Below are positions 54,517 to 60,000 of a stretch of DNA of 60,000 nucleotides, piece by piece. The stretch's first letter is position 1. Every line of letters begins with the position of its first letter. Under the pieces are notes generated by a model. It searched no databases. It saw only the letters and a program-made list of their open reading frames with translations, and was not told the origin of the DNA. This stretch comes from Membranipora membranacea (lineage: Eukaryota > Bryozoa > Gymnolaemata > Cheilostomatida > Membraniporidae). The stretch lies in contig OU612072.1 in assembly GCA_914767715.1 (NCBI GenBank), positions 13,456,001 to 13,516,000 on the forward strand, written 5' to 3'. The position numbers and the translations under genes were made by a program.

Positions 54517-57500
54517 ATGTTTTCTCATAGCAGCAATTATAAAGACAATATGTATCCGCGAAGTCAGCCCGGTAAAGATAGCCTACACAAGTCATCGCGT
54601 AGTAGCAGTGGCAGTCGATCTAATCTAACAGCGCTGATCAACCAGTTTAAGGCTGACGACGAGCTTATCAAAGAGCTAACAACGGCAGCACCTACTGTAG
54701 GTAACAGTGGTAAGGGTAGAGTTTTACCTGCGAGACCAAATCCTAGAGATGCTCTCCGACCGACTTCTAGGCTAGGGTTCGCTCGACAAGACAGCTCTGA
54801 TTCAGGTAGTTCTGCTGCTTTCGATGTGGGGACAGTGGATAACAGGAGGAATATAAACAGTACAGAAGCTAATACTGACGAAGCAGACATGCTGAAGTGG
54901 AAATACGACAAGAACAACAACAATAGAAAGGAGATAAGCAGAGATCAACAGATTCCAGTGAGTTATACAATATACTAAGAAGAATAACCTGAATAAATAA
55001 CTGTCTCTTGGGCTTTTCGGCTGACCAAACTTTTAACATGAGTTCTTGACCAACTCTAATCCCTATTTACTATCTAGTAAGCCAACTGCAAAAACTCAAT
55101 GCCAGCCTAATACACTTTCTCTTTCCTTGGCCCTTGCCATAGCTATTCAAACTTTCACTTTAAGGGTTCATAGTTCATAGTGTGCAATCCATGGCAGTTA
55201 GCAGGGTGGCAATTTAAAATGCTTCTAAAATCTATCATTTGTAAGGACATCTGAAAATTCTGCATAAGGCTGATACCTGGAGTGTATTTATACTAGTTTG
55301 AAATAGCTGTTTCATAAACATTTCCAGCCTAGCGATGATTATGACGAGGACTCTCAAGCTGATACAGAGTTACAGCAGCAGACTACGGCAGCAGAGGACT
55401 CGATCAGCGGAGAAAACGAGGAGATGATGGATGACGAATTAGAGGCCAACCAGCAGAGAAATATACAGTTACAACAGGTTCGAAATGATAGAAAAAAAAA
55501 CATTTGATGCTTTATATGGAAGATCCCATTTTTAAATAGCTTTGGAGTACCACCGCCGTGCTTGTCACAAATTCCAGTACACTAAGATGGTACATAGCAA
55601 TTGGATTCATTTGGTGGTGCATCATTAGCCATCAAGTCAACAGTTTGCCATCCAAAACAGCATACATTGTTAACTGGACGGATTAGTAGACCATGATAAA
55701 GTTTCATTTTCTAAAAACCATGTCAGTCGATTCCATATTTAGTCTGTATCAACAACTATCAAATTCACGGTATCTTCAGATATCTTTTGGCTTTACTGTA
55801 TCAACCGCCAATTTTTTACATTTTTTAGCGCAGAGATCAATGTGATGAGCTACTCTCAGATTTGGATAACATTATCAAACATTCTGACACCAAACAATCA
55901 CACAAGTCGCACAGGAAGTCGCCACATAACAGACCAGGGAGTGCGAGGTCAGCAAGGGGCACAACTCCTGAATCTAGAGGGCGTACTACATCAGGTGTGT
56001 CTTTGTATATAAGTTCATTATTATCAAATCTAAAGAGACTGAAGGAATATGCCAAAATAAATGAAGTCTGTTGAGTTCAATGTCATATTTCGGATTGGCA
56101 CTTTTAGATCATCAACTTATAGCTATGTATCAGTTAGGAGTTAAATTTTTTATTTATTTTATCCGATTGTATTTGATAAGGAAATCTATCAGCCAGCAGT
56201 AGTAAAAGAAAGTTTTTTCCACATCACAGAACAGTATCTTTGCTTGATCCCAAACAAGCAAGTTTTCCCAGAACTTGTTTGGTCATAACTGCGCACTTGT
56301 TATTATAGTAATCATTTTCTATTTTCTAGCAAGATTCTAATATTAAACATTTTGGATTAGCAACCAGGAATAATATGTCATTGCTAACTTTTATTCTCTG
56401 TAATGCCTGGCCAAATGATTCGATATAATCCTGATAATGCTTGTGCGCTCTTATCTGATATATTCTTACTACCATAAGAGTATTCAATTGTTTAACATAG
56501 ATGAGAGGACACCGTCGAGGGAGATAACTCCAGAGAAAGATGGTAGTAACGCTGGTATAAGAGATGTACTAGAAATAGTCCAATCGCTCAAGGTATGAGC
56601 TATCACCCTCTACGTCGTCACCTTACCCCACCCAAATCTTACTGTTTGATGGCTTTACCCAAGTTACTGTGTATTTATAACATACCTAGAACAAGTTTGT
56701 TCCCCCTGTGGTGGCGGAGGGATATTGCAAAAGTCGGATATCAAGGCAATATTCCTCCGCCACCATATAGGGAACAAACTTATTCTATAATATACCATCA
56801 TCAATAATTTCTTGAACCATAAAATACTATCAAGAGCGACTGAAATTTGAATGCTAGTATGCTACCTTAGAAGTTTGCATCTCTATTGGCTTACAACACA
56901 ACCATAGAACACAAAATAAATTGATAAGCGATTGAATCGCTAAAAAAGTTTAACCAAAGAATATCAGGTTAAACTCTAGACCTGCTCTCCGTGATGATGC
57001 TATGATACGATAAACTAGTTGCTATGTCTAACCTAGTGGATTTTACAGCTTGCTAGCAGAACAAAACAGCTAGCTGTTGCAAACTTAATACTCTAAAGAA
57101 GTAAATATAATCTAGATTGTAGTTTAGCTAGATTGGGGTGGCTTAATCTTAGCTTGCAATAGTTTTTACCAGCTAAGATGGGAGTTGATATACAAGTAAT
57201 AAAGTTTGTATGAATGTATGCTAACAGTACATCCAATATTCTAAGGCAGCGCGAAAATTGGAACATTTCTTTCTTCAAAATCTTTTTAAGGAAACATTGC
57301 GTTTTATGATTTCAGGCTCAGTTTGACACCATTAAAAGCCAACTAGAGACGTCTACAAGATCACAGCAGACTCTGGAACGAGAAATCGGCAATCTAAAAA
57401 AAGAGCGAAGGACTCTCATTGATACTGTAGGTTGTATTAAACTCTTCTTGGTTTTACTCTCGTGATCAGTTAAACCAGTTAAGAATGACAAATGCCTTTC

Positions 57501-60000
57501 GTGATAAATTCTGATGTTAATACATGATTTAATTTCCTACGGGAATCATTTGCAACGGGCACTGCTTACTGCATAAAATATAACGGCAAAGAACACAAAA
57601 AATATTCTTTTTGTGACAAAAAGTCACTCTCGCACTCCCGAAATACAACTCAAACTATAGACAAACACATTACAACCTTATTCAGGTGCGAGCGAGGACT
57701 CCAAGCAGGCATAGAGCTCCCAGTGCTAACTCAAGTCAGTCCAGTCAGTCAGGAATGGATACAAGATCGTTACCTCGTCACCACCGATCTCACTATAGTC
57801 TACCTGAGCCTGCGGGACGGTATATGTACGCCCATCACGGAGACGCGGTTACCAGAGTGACAGATACTAGGGTTAAATCTTACATTGCCAATCTACCTCC
57901 ACCTGAAGGTAACAACTCTTTCCTCTCCATAGATAGCCACTGCAGATCAAGTGGATTTCATATTCTGTTGATGTTATCTTACATCATAATTTACACTGGC
58001 AAGAGCGCATATTGACTAAGTAGTTCTGTATACAACTAAAACTGAATATCTTGGTTGATTCATTTGATTTGATTGATGGTTCGGTAAATTCTTTCAAATT
58101 TGAATATTTCGCTGGTATATGAAATTTGTTATGGTATATACATGTGGTCTGCTGTTGCAAATATTGATACTCTTACTTTGCTTACAGAGATGGAGTTGCC
58201 TCCTGATCATAGATATTCAGAATCTGATGACTCATCAAGCTCATTAGCCCAAGATCATCATCGTGGTATGATGTATTCTAACGAGGCCTACAACTCTATG
58301 AGACAACGGCACCCGCCCCATACTAGACCATCAGATTATGGTTCTTTGACTAGTAACAGGGTAAGCTGATGATTGATTTATAGGTATTGAATATATATCT
58401 GTGTCTATAGGAAGTTGACTGAAAAGAGAGAAACTTCAGCACAATATTATCACTGCCAAATACAGTGGAATTTGACCATCCTTTCTCTAATGATTTCTTG
58501 GCACTACGTCAGAAAGTTATCGTGAAAAAACTTCAGATATATTTCACCATCTTGCCTTTACTAGCCTGACTGTGACACATTTCCTCACATTTCCACAACA
58601 GGCAGTATGATAGATACCCATAGTATTATACATGCGTTTGCATCATAGATTTAAAAACAGTACTGTTTTTAAATCTATGGTTTGCATATATGCGAGATAT
58701 TTTTATGATGCATCATAGCTTATTCTTTACATTAAATTTTACAGCATTCCAGTTCTATGTTTGATTTATATGGCGGATCTCGCAGCAATAAACGACAGAT
58801 GCAATTTTATCAACAAGGTGAGCTTCCAATATGGGAAAATGTTTAATTTTAACCCAATCAGTTATTGAATGCTGTTCGTTAAATTTTTTAGCCTGCTTTT
58901 TGTATCAAGAAAAAACACCATTAGGGCTAGAAGTGACTCAAAATGGAAACAATTTCGAGCCACTTCTAGCCCTAATGGTGTTTTAGAACTTATCAATGTT
59001 GATACAATGCAACAAAATAATACATTAATAAATACATAGTTATGGTTAGTAATGGTAATTATATAATATAAATACGTTGATAATACTTATTTAATTCACC
59101 AGCTCAAAGATTGAAGTTACTCAGAGATATGATGGAGACGGAGAGAAGATACTGTACAGATCTCTGGAATATGACTCAAAATTACAGTAAACTCCTCTAT
59201 TCTACTGGAGCAATCGGCAGGAAAGATATTGTGTAAGTATAGCAATAGCCTAGGGGGTCTTTCAATTAGAAACACCAATGCTTTACTAAAGTTACCAATA
59301 TCACATCGCTCAAAGCTATCGCTCACTTGGTATTTCAATCAGACAAATTTGTTACGAAATCGCTCACTCAAACTGTACGTAGTTCCATCAATGAGTGAGA
59401 ATGTTGTGAGCTAGAACCTAGCAGATATCACTAACTCACTGATTGAGCGATCAGATTGCGATTTTGGCTGTCTCACCAGATTGTTTGGATGAACTGGATT
59501 AACTGGTAGCCAGTGGGGGTGCCCTATCAAATATATTGATAGCCTGTCTTGACAAACTTTGTTCGGACAAATCTTGTCAAGACAGGCTAATATATTGAGA
59601 TCAGTATTATTTCCTATTTTATGCAAGTGAAATTTATAAAGTTCAGATAGTATTATTTATATAGCTTAGCTTTATACACCTGTTATCATCATATAATTTT
59701 TAGACTCTCACTATCCATATTGGGTTCCGAAATGCTTGTAGTTATGTTCCCAAGGTTTTGAACTTGACACAAGGATTTTCATTCTGCTCAGTATTTGCGA
59801 TTGAGTTCCCTACCGGCATCAAATTAGCTTGACTTCCAAAATCACCTCTTAGTGATATTGATTACTGAAATCCCATACAGATTTGAGGTTACCCCCTACA
59901 TTGCTCAGTTATGTATAGAAAACTCTGCGGATTATTGGGAGCCATATTTCATTGAACTCACTACTGTTGACTTTGCTTTAGGCCATTCAGTGTATAGGAT
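54517..60000 (+). CDS. Large disordered/coiled-coil protein, 3' partial
   Basis: Ten in-phase exons: 54517-54957, 55328-55477, 55829-55994, 56501-56592, 57316-57426, 57686-57908, 58188-58360, 58745-58817, 59103-59232 and 59881-60000 (open at the edge), about 559 aa. The N-terminal ~400 residues are Ser/Arg/Gln/Asp-rich and disordered. A short coiled coil follows in exons 4-5 (DVLEIVQSLKAQFDTIKSQL, TLEREIGNLKKERRTLI). The last two exons are more globular: LKLLRDMMETERRYCTDLWN, then VTPYIAQLCIENSADYWEPY. The ETERRYCTDL part recalls helix 1 of RhoGEF (DH) domains, but the continuation does not clearly fit, so I do not assign it. The ATG at 54517 overlaps a possible acceptor (TTTCTCATAG), so the real start may be further upstream or at 54550. 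Confidence 0.75.
56687..56787. mobile_element. 101-bp foldback element with 9-bp TSD
   Basis: Arms of about 40 bp begin TAGAACAAGTTTGTTCCC and TAGAATAAGTTTGTTCCC (inverted), continue into GGTGGCGGAGG and ATATTGC, and flank a ~17-nt loop. The 9-mers TAACATACC (56678-56686) and TAATATACC (56788-56796) flank it and differ at one base. It sits in an intron of the large gene. The TSD length suggests a Mutator-like origin. Confidence 0.85.
58644..58679. mobile_element. 36-bp perfect palindrome with 8-bp TSD
   Basis: CATAGATTTAAAAACAGT followed immediately by its reverse complement makes a loopless 36-bp palindrome. Both sides carry the direct repeat GTTTGCAT (58636-58643 and 58680-58687). An insertion flanked by an 8-bp duplication is what a hAT-type element would leave. 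The insert is no more than two fused terminal repeats. Confidence 0.75.
58912..58984. repeat. 73-bp near-perfect hairpin
   Basis: The left arm (AAAACACCATTAGGGCTAGA...) pairs with the right arm ending in TCTAGCCCTAATGGTGTTTT: 24 bp perfect, then about 10 more pairs with two G/A mismatches and a tiny loop. It lies in an intron of the large gene, transcribed from the plus strand. It could be a foldback MITE or a structured RNA. Confidence 0.85.
59540..59589. mobile_element. 50-bp mini foldback with perfect 9-bp TSD
   Basis: TAGCCTGTCTTGACAA...TTGTCAAGACAGGCTA is the terminal hairpin of the element at 3792, with nothing inside. It is flanked by perfect 9-mers ATATATTGA (59531-59539 and 59590-59598). 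It is in an intron of the large gene. Confidence 0.88.

Noticed and set aside
54564-54923. 119-codon minus-strand frame
   Set aside because: It is the antisense shadow of the first exon of the large plus-strand gene; its Ser/Leu bias mirrors that exon.

Overview
The window is eukaryotic nuclear DNA from a metazoan. It is AT-rich, and coding sequence is split into short exons (about 25-440 bp) with canonical GT/AG junctions and consistent reading phase. Introns run from a few hundred bases to 2 kb, and repeats are abundant. Two genes can be named with confidence (MESD and NAXE), and both read like orthologues from an animal. I think a marine invertebrate, perhaps a deuterostome such as an echinoderm or hemichordate, is most likely. 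The grounds are soft: many lineage-specific small secreted protein genes, an NHL-repeat fragment, tRNA-derived SINEs, and a recurrent TAGGCCTA-like word. I cannot fix the species.

Layout. 0.3-6.2 kb: two paralogous plus-strand genes for a small secreted protein, the first broken and the second with an intact 107-aa frame, separated by a foldback transposon and a perfect hairpin. 7.3-8.5 kb: minus-strand fragment with NHL-like repeats. 9.5-13.5 kb: mostly non-coding, with a minisatellite. 13.6-15.2 kb: minus-strand small cysteine-rich secreted gene with an internal exon duplication and a duplicated signal exon. 15.9-17.7 kb and 22.8-28.7 kb: two copies of one block. The second copy carries a complete-looking minus-strand gene (signal peptide plus Pro/Ser/Thr-rich exons) and an array of ~335-bp satellite units that itself holds a 952-bp hAT-type element. 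18.6 and 20.8 kb: isolated plus-strand terminal-exon candidates.

28.6-41 kb: a cluster of secreted protein genes that share a 79-nt, phase-1 signal-peptide exon. One member (33322-36246, minus) is complete at 240 aa with 20 cysteines. Others are an inverted three-exon pseudogene, a solitary signal exon and degenerate last exons. 43.7-52.8 kb: MESD (minus; ER chaperone of LDL-receptor-family proteins) and NAXE (plus; NAD(P)HX epimerase) lie head-to-head around a ~325-bp shared promoter region. MESD introns hold a LINE fragment, and both genes carry a copy of the same MITE. 54.5 kb to the end: a ten-exon partial plus-strand gene for a disordered/coiled-coil protein that runs off the window.

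The two conserved genes do unrelated jobs and are linked only by their promoter. The remaining genes look like a rapidly duplicating secreted repertoire of unknown function. The most unusual signals are the shared signal-exon family that feeds different protein bodies, and a set of foldback or palindromic elements with visible target duplications, including very small ones of 36 and 50 bp.
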